A stretch of 6,903 nucleotides of DNA from Caldifarciminota bacterium (GTDB lineage: Bacteria > Hydrothermota > Hydrothermia > S141-80): assembly GCA_027053375.1 (NCBI GenBank), contig JALUJC010000333.1, positions 1 through 6,903 of the forward strand. The letters are read 5' to 3'. Shown here piece by piece: positions 1-5,492 of this stretch; positions within the stretch are counted from its first letter, which is position 1, and each line of letters begins with the position of its first letter. Made by a program: the position numbers and the translations under genes. The notes beneath the pieces were generated by a model. It was not told the origin of the DNA. It saw only the letters and a program-made list of their open reading frames with translations, and searched no databases.

Positions 1-542
1 TGACTGGTCCGGTCAATCACATAGACTTCATGGAGCACCTCTTCGGGAAGCTCCCGGGCTTTCTGAATGACACGGTGCAGCACAAGCCCCACCCGTTCGT
101 GTTCGTGGGCTTCCACGAATTCCGGGGACATGAGGCGTCCGCAGGAGTCCTCGGGGTATGCCAGGAGACGGAGGGCCTCCTGCCGATCCTCCGGGGGGAG
201 CAGACCCAGAAGCTTGCGAACCACACTGGCGGGGAGTTCGTCCAGGAGGGCGGTACGGTCGTCAGGATCCATCTCCTCCAGCACGGTCCGTGCTTCCTCG
301 TCGGTAAAGGATCGCAGCAACCGTTCGGCCTGTTCAGGTTCCAGTTCGGAAAACACATGGGCGGCCACGTCTTTGGGTAGCAGCCGGAACAGCAACACCC
401 CTTCCGCCGGGCTTAACTGCTCCAGGATCTCATGGATGTCCTGAGGCCAGAGGGTTTCCAGAAGAAGGCGCAACCCTTTCCAGTTGCGCTCCTGAATGGC
501 GGCCCGGATTTCCGGGAGGAGCAGAGTGGCAGTATGCAGCAT
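1..542 (-). CDS. mgtE: Magnesium transporter MgtE, N-terminal part (3' end beyond window)
   Basis: The first 180 residues of an MgtE-type Mg2+ channel/transporter are present; the gene runs off the left edge, so the rest of the CBS pair and the membrane domain are not visible. Residues 20-130 form the acidic helical-repeat MgtE N domain, with the typical stretch MDPDDRTALLDELP at 91-104. The CBS region opens with GRLMSPEFV at 135-143, a close match to the GRLMTPEYV-type motif of the family. In known MgtE proteins this cytosolic part binds Mg2+ and closes the pore when internal Mg2+ is high. The ATG at 542 follows the gatC stop by only 3 nt and has no clear Shine-Dalgarno sequence (upstream is CGGAAAAAACAG), so translation probably depends on coupling to gatC. 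The family assignment is firm; completeness cannot be judged. Confidence 0.9.
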   Translation of the reverse strand, partial: MLHTATLLLPEIRAAIQERNWKGLRLLLETLWPQDIHEILEQLSPAEGVLLFRLLPKDVAAHVFSELEPEQAERLLRSFTDEEARTVLEEMDPDDRTALLDELPASVVRKLLGLLPPEDRQEALRLLAYPEDSCGRLMSPEFVEAHEHERVGLVLHRVIQKARELPEEVLHEVYVIDRTS

Positions 543-545
543 GGA

Positions 546-851
546 TTACTGTTTTTTCCGGACGGACCGGAGGGGTGAGGGAAGCCGCAGGTAGAACTGG
601 AATACGTCCGGCGCATCCTCCAGCATCTGGTTGCGGTCATAGGGTCTGTCCGGTTGATCTTTGGCAAGCCGGAGGGTATGGGGTACGGGGGTCCACAGAG
701 GTTCCACGCCGGTGAGATCCAGTTCGCGGAGTGCGGAAAAGGCGCTCAGGATGCTGGCGAATTGTTTCTCAAAACGCTGAATTTCTTCCTCCGATAGATC
801 CAGCCTGGCGAGATGTGCAATGTGGGGGACAGGGAAACGCCTCACATCCAT
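546..851 (-). CDS. gatC: Asp-tRNA(Asn)/Glu-tRNA(Gln) amidotransferase subunit C
   Basis: This is the small subunit of the GatCAB amidotransferase, which converts misacylated Glu-tRNA(Gln) and/or Asp-tRNA(Asn) to the correct Gln/Asn forms in the cytosol; GatC stabilises the GatA-GatB pair. At 101 residues it has the usual family length. The hallmark N-terminal segment HIAHLARLDLSEEE lies at residues 10-23, ELDLTGVEP at 43-51, and the LR...DxPDRP segment at 60-70. The C-terminal end is basic (RSVRKKQ). The ATG at 851 overlaps the end of trxA by 10 nt and is preceded by AAGGTGG (856-862) at 4 nt; a GTG at 845, giving a GTGA overlap and 10-nt spacing, is an alternative start. gatA and gatB are not adjacent, which is common outside Firmicutes-like gatCAB operons. 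Identification is strong. Confidence 0.93.
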   Translation of the reverse strand: MDVRRFPVPHIAHLARLDLSEEEIQRFEKQFASILSAFSALRELDLTGVEPLWTPVPHTLRLAKDQPDRPYDRNQMLEDAPDVFQFYLRLPSPLRSVRKKQ

Positions 852-1168
852 TGTTCCACCTTTGTGCGAAGGTGATGGAAGGGAACCGCCCCGATCACCC
901 GGTCTATCTCTTTGCCGTCCTTGATAAACAGAAGCGTGGGAATACTCATGACCCCATACCGCGCAGCAATCTCGGGATGGTCATCCACATTCAGGCGACC
1001 GATGACCACGTGCTCGGGATAGGTCTCGGCCAGTTTGTGGAGATGCGGTTCAATCATTTTACAGGGCATGCACCATTCTGCCCAGAGATCCACAATCAGC
1101 AATTTGCCTTTCAGTTCATTCAGGGTGCGATCAAAGTTGTCGGTGTTGAGTTCAAGAATGTTTTCCAT
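842..1168 (-). CDS. trxA: Thioredoxin with CMPC active site
   Basis: A 108-residue cytosolic thioredoxin, the normal length for the family, which reduces protein disulfides using electrons from thioredoxin reductase. The active site reads WAEWCMPCK, with the redox cysteines at C33 and C36; the usual glycine between them is methionine (CMPC rather than CGPC). The buried aspartate is D27 and the cis-proline is P77 in MSIPT; KDGKE and the glycine at 93 also fit the fold. The ATG at 1168 has an excellent AAGGAGG (1175-1181) at 6 nt, located inside the end of glmU, so the two genes overlap by 17 nt. The stop overlaps the gatC start. It sits in the middle of the gcvH-to-mgtE operon. The family is certain; whether it is the cell's main thioredoxin is not knowable here. 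Confidence 0.95.
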   Translation of the reverse strand: MENILELNTDNFDRTLNELKGKLLIVDLWAEWCMPCKMIEPHLHKLAETYPEHVVIGRLNVDDHPEIAARYGVMSIPTLLFIKDGKEIDRVIGAVPFHHLRTKVEQWM

Positions 1169-2129
1169 GAGGATCCTCCTTGGTGTTCCCTTGGGTTACG
1201 TGGGAGAATGGAGCAATACGGGCGTCCCGGAGCACCACCCCCGGACCCAGCACGGCACCCTGTCCCACCTGGGTGTTTCCCAGCAGTGCGGTAAAGGGGT
1301 ACACCAGCACGTCCTGCGCCAGTTCCACGTCGTATTCCAGATACACACTTTCCGGATGGAGAAAGGTGACCCCCACCTGTTGCCATCGCTGAATCAGGCG
1401 GCGGTGCATCACCCGGTGGGCCTGGGCCAGTTCCGCCCGGGTGTTAACACCCAGGATTTCTTCCCAGTCGCGGGTTTGATAGACATACACCCTCCCCGTT
1501 TTTCGTTGAAGGATTTCCAGCACATCAGGAAGGTAGTATTCCTGCTGTTGGTTGTCCGGACGAAGGTCCCGGAGGGCCTGAAAGAGCGGACCTGCCTGGA
1601 AAGCATAAACCCCGGCGTTGACCTCCCGGATTTCTCGCTCTTCCGGAAAGGCGTCGGTTTCTTCCACGATCATCAGGAGGCGTTCCGGATTTTCGCGAGA
1701 TCGCACCACGCGCCCGTAACCGGTGGGATCGGGAACTTCAGAGGTCAGCACCGTGGCAATTCCCTGGTTCTGAAGGTGCAGACGGACCAGTTCCTGCAGG
1801 GTTTCCGGGCGGATCAGCGGGGCATCTCCGGGAAGGACCACCAGGGTTCCGGATACGTCCAGACGGGACTCCAGCTGGCGCACCGCATCACCGGTTCCCC
1901 GGGGCTCGGGCTGGAGAACAAACTCCACATCTTCCGCCTGGAATTGGTCGCGGATGTCCTGACCGTTGGGTCCCACAATCACATAGATTTTTTGTGGTTT
2001 CAGCGAACGTGCTGCTCTCAGAGGATAAAAGAGCAGCGGTTTACCACAGAGGTGATGCAGAACCTTGGATTTCTGACTTCGGAACCGCTTGGATTGCCCT
2101 GCGGCCAGAATGGCAACCGACAGATTCAT
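1152..2129 (-). CDS. glmU: GlmU-type N-acetylglucosamine-1-phosphate uridylyltransferase, lacking the acetyltransferase region
   Basis: The nucleotidyltransferase half of GlmU, which makes UDP-GlcNAc from GlcNAc-1-phosphate and UTP for peptidoglycan and other envelope glycans. Numbered from the ATG at 2129 (325 residues): LAAGQSKRF at 8-16, KVLHHLCGKP at 22-31, RGTGDAV at 77-83, the metal-binding GDAP with D102, GYGRVV at 137-142, EVNAGVYAF at 169-177, QEYYLPDVL at 196-204 and the metal-binding GVN with N229. A linker helix (about 231-250) leads into only a few left-handed beta-helix turns (about 251-312). Bifunctional GlmU proteins have about 450 residues, and their acetyltransferase catalytic residues all lie beyond this point, so that activity should be absent. 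An in-frame GTG at 2135 overlaps the upstream stop, but GGAGG (2137-2141) is 7 nt from the ATG at 2129 and only 1 nt from the GTG, so I chose the ATG. It overlaps trxA by 17 nt. Confidence 0.88.
   Translation of the reverse strand: MNLSVAILAAGQSKRFRSQKSKVLHHLCGKPLLFYPLRAARSLKPQKIYVIVGPNGQDIRDQFQAEDVEFVLQPEPRGTGDAVRQLESRLDVSGTLVVLPGDAPLIRPETLQELVRLHLQNQGIATVLTSEVPDPTGYGRVVRSRENPERLLMIVEETDAFPEEREIREVNAGVYAFQAGPLFQALRDLRPDNQQQEYYLPDVLEILQRKTGRVYVYQTRDWEEILGVNTRAELAQAHRVMHRRLIQRWQQVGVTFLHPESVYLEYDVELAQDVLVYPFTALLGNTQVGQGAVLGPGVVLRDARIAPFSHVTQGNTKEDPHGKHS
1175..1181 (-). promoter_or_regulatory. Shine-Dalgarno of trxA inside glmU
   Basis: AAGGAGG read on the minus strand, 6 nt before the trxA ATG. 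It lies within the last codons of glmU, so the last few glmU residues (KEDPHGKHS) are dictated by the trxA ribosome site and start region. Confidence 0.85.
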
Positions 2130-2131
2130 GT

Positions 2132-2629
2132 TCACACCTCCCCCACCATGGGCGTAAGATCTGCATAGTCTTCCAGAACCGAAAGAAGATCATCCACGGC
2201 GTGCCGGCGAATGACGGCGGAAAACACCTGTGGTGTTGCTGCGGTGAGCACCACATTGATCCCGGCAAGGGCAAACCATTCAAAAATCTGGGCAGCAATG
2301 CCGGGCGTTCCTGCAGCTTCTTTGTTGCCATAAAAATTGATCAGCGCCACATCGGAGTGAATCTGCATACCTCCCCTGACACCGTTTTCCTCCAGAGATT
2401 CCTGGATATCCGCCATTTTGCGGAGATGACTTTCCAGTACCACCACGGCAAGGTCAGCATGTCCTTTCCGTCCGGGACTTTGAGAAATCAGCAGGAGGGT
2501 GATGCCGGCATCCCGGAAGACCTGAAAAAGTTCATAACCCATACCTGCACGATCCCGAATATCGCGCAGCACCACCAGTCCCACGTGTTCGTTCAGATGC
2601 ACCTCGTCAATGCTGGTGGGTCGGGTCAC
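2132..2629 (-). CDS. Stand-alone tandem ACT-domain protein of aspartokinase type
   Basis: A 165-residue cytosolic protein made of two ACT domains and little else: ACT 1 at about residues 16-82 (HVGLVVLRDI..., then AGITLLLISQS) and ACT 2 at about 92-158 (SDVALINFYGNKEAAGTPG, IFEWFALAGINV, then a VFSAVI strand and a VDDLLSVLEDYADL helix). By eye the closest match is the C-terminal regulatory ACT pair of aspartate kinase, with PGIAAQIF corresponding to the family's PGVAAxMF; no kinase domain is present. ACT pairs typically bind amino acids. The position directly after gcvPA, in a 4-nt GTGA overlap, suggests a sensor linked to glycine or one-carbon metabolism; GcvR, also a two-ACT protein acting on the gcv operon in E. 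coli, is a functional parallel but not a clear sequence match. The GTG start at 2629 has AGGAGG 4 nt upstream. The ligand and partner are unknown. Confidence 0.8.
   Translation of the reverse strand: MTRPTSIDEVHLNEHVGLVVLRDIRDRAGMGYELFQVFRDAGITLLLISQSPGRKGHADLAVVVLESHLRKMADIQESLEENGVRGGMQIHSDVALINFYGNKEAAGTPGIAAQIFEWFALAGINVVLTAATPQVFSAVIRRHAVDDLLSVLEDYADLTPMVGEV
2137..2144 (-). promoter_or_regulatory. Shine-Dalgarno that decides the glmU start
   Basis: The run GGGGGAGG on the minus strand lies 7 nt before the ATG at 2129. It is too close to the GTG at 2135 to serve that codon, so the shorter protein (starting MNLSVAILAAG) is favoured. Confidence 0.7.
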
Positions 2630-3972
2630 GCGGCCTCCTGGGCTTTTTGAAGAAGGGTGAGCCAGCGATCCAGATCCCCGGGGGTTCGCTTCTCGGTCAC
2701 GGCCACAAGCAACCAGTTTTCCGGATATCCCCAGCGACCCAGATCCACGCCCGGGAAAATTCCATGAGAGATCCCGTATTGAATGACCTGGCGTGCCGGG
2801 ACGTCCAGTTCTACCACAAACTCCCGGAAGATCGGTCCTTCAAACACGCGCCGTCCCAGTCCACGTTTTTCCACCTCCTCCAGGAGATAGACCGCACGAC
2901 GGTGCGAAATTTCCGCAATCTCCCGGAGACCTTCAGGCCCCAGAAGGCTGAGATAGACCGTTGCTGCCAGCGCCATCAGCTGCTGGTTCGTACAGATGTT
3001 GGACGTGGCCCGTTCCCGACGGATGTGTTGTTCCCGGGTTTGTAGCACCATCACAAACCCGCGACGGCCGTCCACATCGGTGGTCATACCCGCAAGCCTT
3101 CCAGGCATCTGCCGGATAAAGGCTTTCCTTGTGGTGAAAAGTCCCAGGTAGGGACCACCGTACCCCAGGGGCAGGCCCAGACTCTGTCCTTCCGCAACAG
3201 CGATGTCGGCGTCATATTCTCCGGGAGGCGCGGTGATGGCCACGGAAACAGGATCAAAGAGTGAGATCAAGAGGGCATCTGCACGGTGAACCTCCCGATG
3301 GAAGGTGTAGGGATTTTCCAGAACACCGAACAGGTTGGGGGTCTGGACCACCACCGCCGCGGCGCCTTCTTTCAGGAGTTCGCGGATGCGCAGATCATCC
3401 ATCTGCCCGGTGGAAGGAAGGTAGGGAACCTCCACCAGGTCCACCTCAAGCCCCGAAAGGTACGTTTCCAGCACACGGCGGTAGTGGGGATGGAGCGAGG
3501 CGGGGATCAGGATTCGACGGCTGTGTTTACGCAGGCGGAGGGCCATCAATACCGCTTCAGCGAGGGCGGTGGGTCCGTCGTACATGGAGCCCTGGGCCAC
3601 CTCCATGGCACTCAACCGGGCGATCAACGTCTGAAATTCATAGAGCACCTGGAGGGTTCCCTGGGAAACTTCCGCCTGGTAGGGGGTGTAGGCGGTGAAG
3701 TATTCGGGACGAGAAAGAATGGCATCCACGGCTGCCGGTGTGTACACGTCATATGCGCCGGCGCCGGCAAACAGGAGGGGGGTCTGATTTCGGGCGGCCA
3801 GCGTCTCAAAGGCGGCCACCAGTTCCGGTTCACTCAGGCCATCCGGTAGCGGGAGATCCCCCTGAAAACGAACAGAGGCCGGAATATGCTGGAAGAGGTC
3901 TTCCATCGAGGACAGCCCCAGCGCTTCCAGCATCCGCTTGCGGTCCTCATCGGTATGGGGAAGATAGCTCAT
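2626..3972 (-). CDS. gcvPA: Glycine dehydrogenase (decarboxylating) subunit 1, P-protein alpha
   Basis: The N-terminal-half subunit of the split P-protein. Together with GcvPB it decarboxylates glycine and passes the aminomethyl group to the lipoyl arm of GcvH. The length of 448 residues matches the family. Recognisable segments are the opening SYLPHTDEDRKRML (2-15), FTAYTPYQAEVSQGTLQVLY (92-111), SMYDGPTALAEA (129-140), GLPLGYGGPYLGLFTTRK (266-283), GRLAGMTTDVDGRRGFVM (291-308) and REQHIRRERATSNICTNQ (313-330). The PLP-binding lysine belongs to subunit 2, which is not in this window. The ATG at 3972 has GAGGT about 8 nt upstream and lies 21 nt after the gcvH stop; the stop overlaps the ACT-protein start by 4 nt. 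The split form is typical of Firmicutes, Thermotogae and many candidate phyla, in contrast to the fused ~950-residue protein of E. coli. Confidence 0.96.
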   Translation of the reverse strand: MSYLPHTDEDRKRMLEALGLSSMEDLFQHIPASVRFQGDLPLPDGLSEPELVAAFETLAARNQTPLLFAGAGAYDVYTPAAVDAILSRPEYFTAYTPYQAEVSQGTLQVLYEFQTLIARLSAMEVAQGSMYDGPTALAEAVLMALRLRKHSRRILIPASLHPHYRRVLETYLSGLEVDLVEVPYLPSTGQMDDLRIRELLKEGAAAVVVQTPNLFGVLENPYTFHREVHRADALLISLFDPVSVAITAPPGEYDADIAVAEGQSLGLPLGYGGPYLGLFTTRKAFIRQMPGRLAGMTTDVDGRRGFVMVLQTREQHIRRERATSNICTNQQLMALAATVYLSLLGPEGLREIAEISHRRAVYLLEEVEKRGLGRRVFEGPIFREFVVELDVPARQVIQYGISHGIFPGVDLGRWGYPENWLLVAVTEKRTPGDLDRWLTLLQKAQEAA

Positions 3973-3993
3973 GGTGGTGGACCTCGAAACCCT

Positions 3994-4392
3994 TCAGGCC
4001 GGGTTGTTCTCCCCAATGAGTTTTCTGTACTCTTCTGGTGTCAGAAGGGAATCCAGCTGGGAGGGATCGGAAATTTTCAAACGAACAATCCAGCCACCCC
4101 CATAAGGATCGTTGTTGATGGTTTCCGGTGCATTTTCCAGGTTTCGGTTCACCTCAACCACCACACCATCCACCGGTGCGTACACATCGGCCACGGTCTT
4201 GACCGCCTCCAGGGTGGCCAGTACATCCCCTTTTCGGACCTCTTTCCCTACCGGAGGAAGTTCCACATACACAATGTCCGAAAGCTCGGCCTGGGCATAA
4301 TCGGTGATGCCCACATCCACCTGTCCATTGCCCAGATCCTTGACCCATTCGTGATCCTGTGTGTATTTCCGATCGTCGGGAACGTTGCTCAT
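3994..4392 (-). CDS. gcvH: Glycine cleavage system H protein
   Basis: The lipoyl-carrier protein of the glycine cleavage system, which shuttles the aminomethyl group between the P, T and L proteins in the cytosol. It has 132 residues, the normal size. KYTQDHEWVK at 9-18 and VGITDYAQAELSDIVYVELP at 27-46 are typical, and the lipoylation site is K65 in LEAVKTVADVYAPVDG (61-76), equivalent to the family's ESVK motif. NDPYGGGWIVRLKI (94-107) and the terminal LTPEEYRKLI are also conserved. The ATG at 4392 has AAGGAGG (4398-4404) at 5 nt. It is the first gene of the operon, 21 nt before gcvPA, with its own promoter upstream. H protein may also supply lipoyl groups to other enzymes in some organisms; nothing here tests that. 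Confidence 0.97.
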   Translation of the reverse strand: MSNVPDDRKYTQDHEWVKDLGNGQVDVGITDYAQAELSDIVYVELPPVGKEVRKGDVLATLEAVKTVADVYAPVDGVVVEVNRNLENAPETINNDPYGGGWIVRLKISDPSQLDSLLTPEEYRKLIGENNPA

Positions 4393-4403
4393 GATGCCCT
4401 CCT

Positions 4404-4438
4404 TGATCCGTGTATCAGACAGGGAAAATCCCGGATCA
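4404..4438 (-). repeat. 7-bp inverted repeat between the -10 element and the gcvH ribosome site
   Basis: TGATCCG (4404-4410) and CGGATCA (4432-4438) are perfect inverted repeats 21 nt apart, and a smaller dyad GGGAAAATCCC (4422-4432) lies between them. One arm touches the -10 element and predicted start of transcription; the other abuts the AAGGAGG of gcvH. It could be an operator. If transcription starts where predicted, most of the 5' arm is not in the RNA, so an RNA stem is less likely. Chance occurrence cannot be excluded. Confidence 0.35.
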
Positions 4439-4466
4439 TTCTACACCCGGGGGAGGGAACTTTCAA
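4438..4466 (-). promoter_or_regulatory. Sigma70-type promoter of the gcvH operon
   Basis: On the minus strand a TTGAAA -35 element (4461-4466) is separated by exactly 17 nt from a TAGAAT -10 element (4438-4443). Each matches the consensus at five of six positions, and transcription would begin near 4430-4431, about 40 nt before the gcvH start. It lies in the only sizeable gene-free gap of the window (86 nt, 4393-4478), just after the preceding stop codon. Confidence 0.65.
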
Positions 4467-4478
4467 ATCTTTACGGTG

Positions 4479-5492
4479 TTATGGGCGTTCGGAAGGAATA
4501 GGGAAGGCACGCAGTGCCAGGTGGAGGCTGTCCCCACTCAGAAGCCACAGGGTATCGCTGAAAATACGGGCATACAGCGGTACCGGGACACGGTTCAGGG
4601 TGGTTTCCTGAAGGATCTGGAAAGTGGGCGTCAGCCGGTACCATCGGATCAGGAGAGATCCGGGAGACCCGGTAACCGTCCACAGCGCTGTGGCAAACCC
4701 ATACAGATCGTCGGTCTTCCAGGAAACAAAGCGAAGGGGGTACCCGCGCCCCGGTTCCAGGACAAGCCGCACGGAATCCCCGGGTGCGAGGGCCACCAGA
4801 CCCATGGGAAGACTTCCCACCGCAGGCTCGAAGGCACCCAGAAGATGGGTTTTCAATCCCTCATGAAACGTGAAGAAAACCATGCCCCGCAGGAGGGTGT
4901 CTGGAATGCTCCAGTGACGTCCCCGGTCGGTGCTTGTGCTCTGCCAGAGAACACCTCCCCGGTAGCCCCAGAGAACCCAGAGGTGCCCACGCACCTGCAG
5001 ACGGAAGTGGTCCACCTGGAAGGGGAGGGTTTGCCAGCGGTTCCCGTTCAGGAGAAAAAGCTGCCCCAGCATCTGGAGCATCACCCCACCGGGCACAGGC
5101 TGGAGATCTTCCAGGGCGGGACCCAGGGTATCCGGAGGACGATACAGGGTGTCCAGCCTGAAACGGGACCAGCGCCAGAGGAAGCGGTGGGTCCCCTGTT
5201 CGGTCATGCCGTACAGGGTGTCCTTCTGAAAAGCCGCACGGGTTACCGGTCCGGGGAGGGTCCCCAGAAGTTGAAAGGTATCCGGAGAGACCTGCAGCAC
5301 CTGTCCCTTCCGCAGAACCACCCACACGGTATTCTGGTACAGCGTGGCTGCGATGGGCACGTCAGGCAGGGTTCGCTGGAATGGATAAACGGTGGGAGAT
5401 GGGACGCGGCACTGTCCCTGAAACAGGAGGAACAGAAGAAGGGCGGGGAGCGCACGCGCTCCCCGCCCGAACCGTTTCAGCCATCCATTCAA
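4479..5492 (-). CDS. Secreted Asp-box protein, probable beta-propeller, function unknown
   Basis: A 337-residue protein I cannot assign to a named family. The N-terminus has a basic stretch (K6, R7, R10, R13) followed by a hydrophobic core (LPALLLFLLF, 15-24), consistent with export; the C28 in QGQC is a poor lipobox because of the Q at -1. An Asp-box (SxDxGxxW form) is visible at S187-D189-G191-W194. Short strands of the DTL type recur (DTF 71, DTL 91, DTL 114, DTL 121, DTL 198, DDL 261, DTL 313, DSL 321), and tryptophans are spaced through the chain, as in beta-propellers. The only usable start is a TTG at 5492, overlapping the lipoprotein stop (TTGA), with no clear Shine-Dalgarno; an in-frame stop lies seven codons upstream. 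It follows the lipoprotein gene and is probably translationally coupled to it. The role is unknown; one Asp-box alone does not imply sialidase activity. Confidence 0.72.
   Translation of the reverse strand: MNGWLKRFGRGARALPALLLFLLFQGQCRVPSPTVYPFQRTLPDVPIAATLYQNTVWVVLRKGQVLQVSPDTFQLLGTLPGPVTRAAFQKDTLYGMTEQGTHRFLWRWSRFRLDTLYRPPDTLGPALEDLQPVPGGVMLQMLGQLFLLNGNRWQTLPFQVDHFRLQVRGHLWVLWGYRGGVLWQSTSTDRGRHWSIPDTLLRGMVFFTFHEGLKTHLLGAFEPAVGSLPMGLVALAPGDSVRLVLEPGRGYPLRFVSWKTDDLYGFATALWTVTGSPGSLLIRWYRLTPTFQILQETTLNRVPVPLYARIFSDTLWLLSGDSLHLALRAFPIPSERP
5441..5468. repeat. Perfect 12-bp GC-rich inverted repeat within the start of the Asp-box gene
   Basis: The arms GGGCGGGGAGCG (5441-5452) and CGCTCCCCGCCC (5457-5468) are exactly complementary around a 4-nt loop (CACG on the plus strand), whose outer C-G can add a thirteenth pair. 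It lies about 25-52 nt downstream of the TTG start and encodes residues about 9-18 of the signal segment. On the mRNA strand it is followed by a pyrimidine-rich run (TTCTTCTGTTCCTCC) rather than a clean U tract, so it is not a textbook terminator, but it should form a very stable RNA hairpin. Confidence 0.85.

Noticed and set aside
1169..1178. 10-bp palindrome GAGGATCCTC overlapping the trxA ribosome site
   Set aside because: It has no loop, so it cannot fold as a hairpin, and it follows from the ribosome site plus the neighbouring codons; probably chance.
1140..1200. Sequencing frameshift as the cause of the short GlmU
   Set aside because: The trxA ribosome site and gene follow immediately with no leftover acetyltransferase coding sequence in any frame, so a single-base error cannot restore the missing domain.
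1035..2168. Long open frame on the plus strand opposite glmU
   Set aside because: It is antisense to a gene with many conserved motifs, its protein shows no recognisable domain, and the open frame follows from GC-rich codon use on the other strand.
3286..3849. Plus-strand open frame opposite gcvPA
   Set aside because: Shadow of gcvPA, whose motifs run without a break through this region.
4393..4478. Glycine riboswitch before gcvH
   Set aside because: The gap is only 86 nt and the predicted leader about 40 nt, too short for a glycine aptamer, and no typical aptamer pairing is seen.
5441..5490. Classic intrinsic terminator after the lipoprotein gene
   Set aside because: The stem is strong, but the following run is mixed pyrimidine rather than a U tract, and the coding frame continues through it; kept as a hairpin rather than called a terminator.
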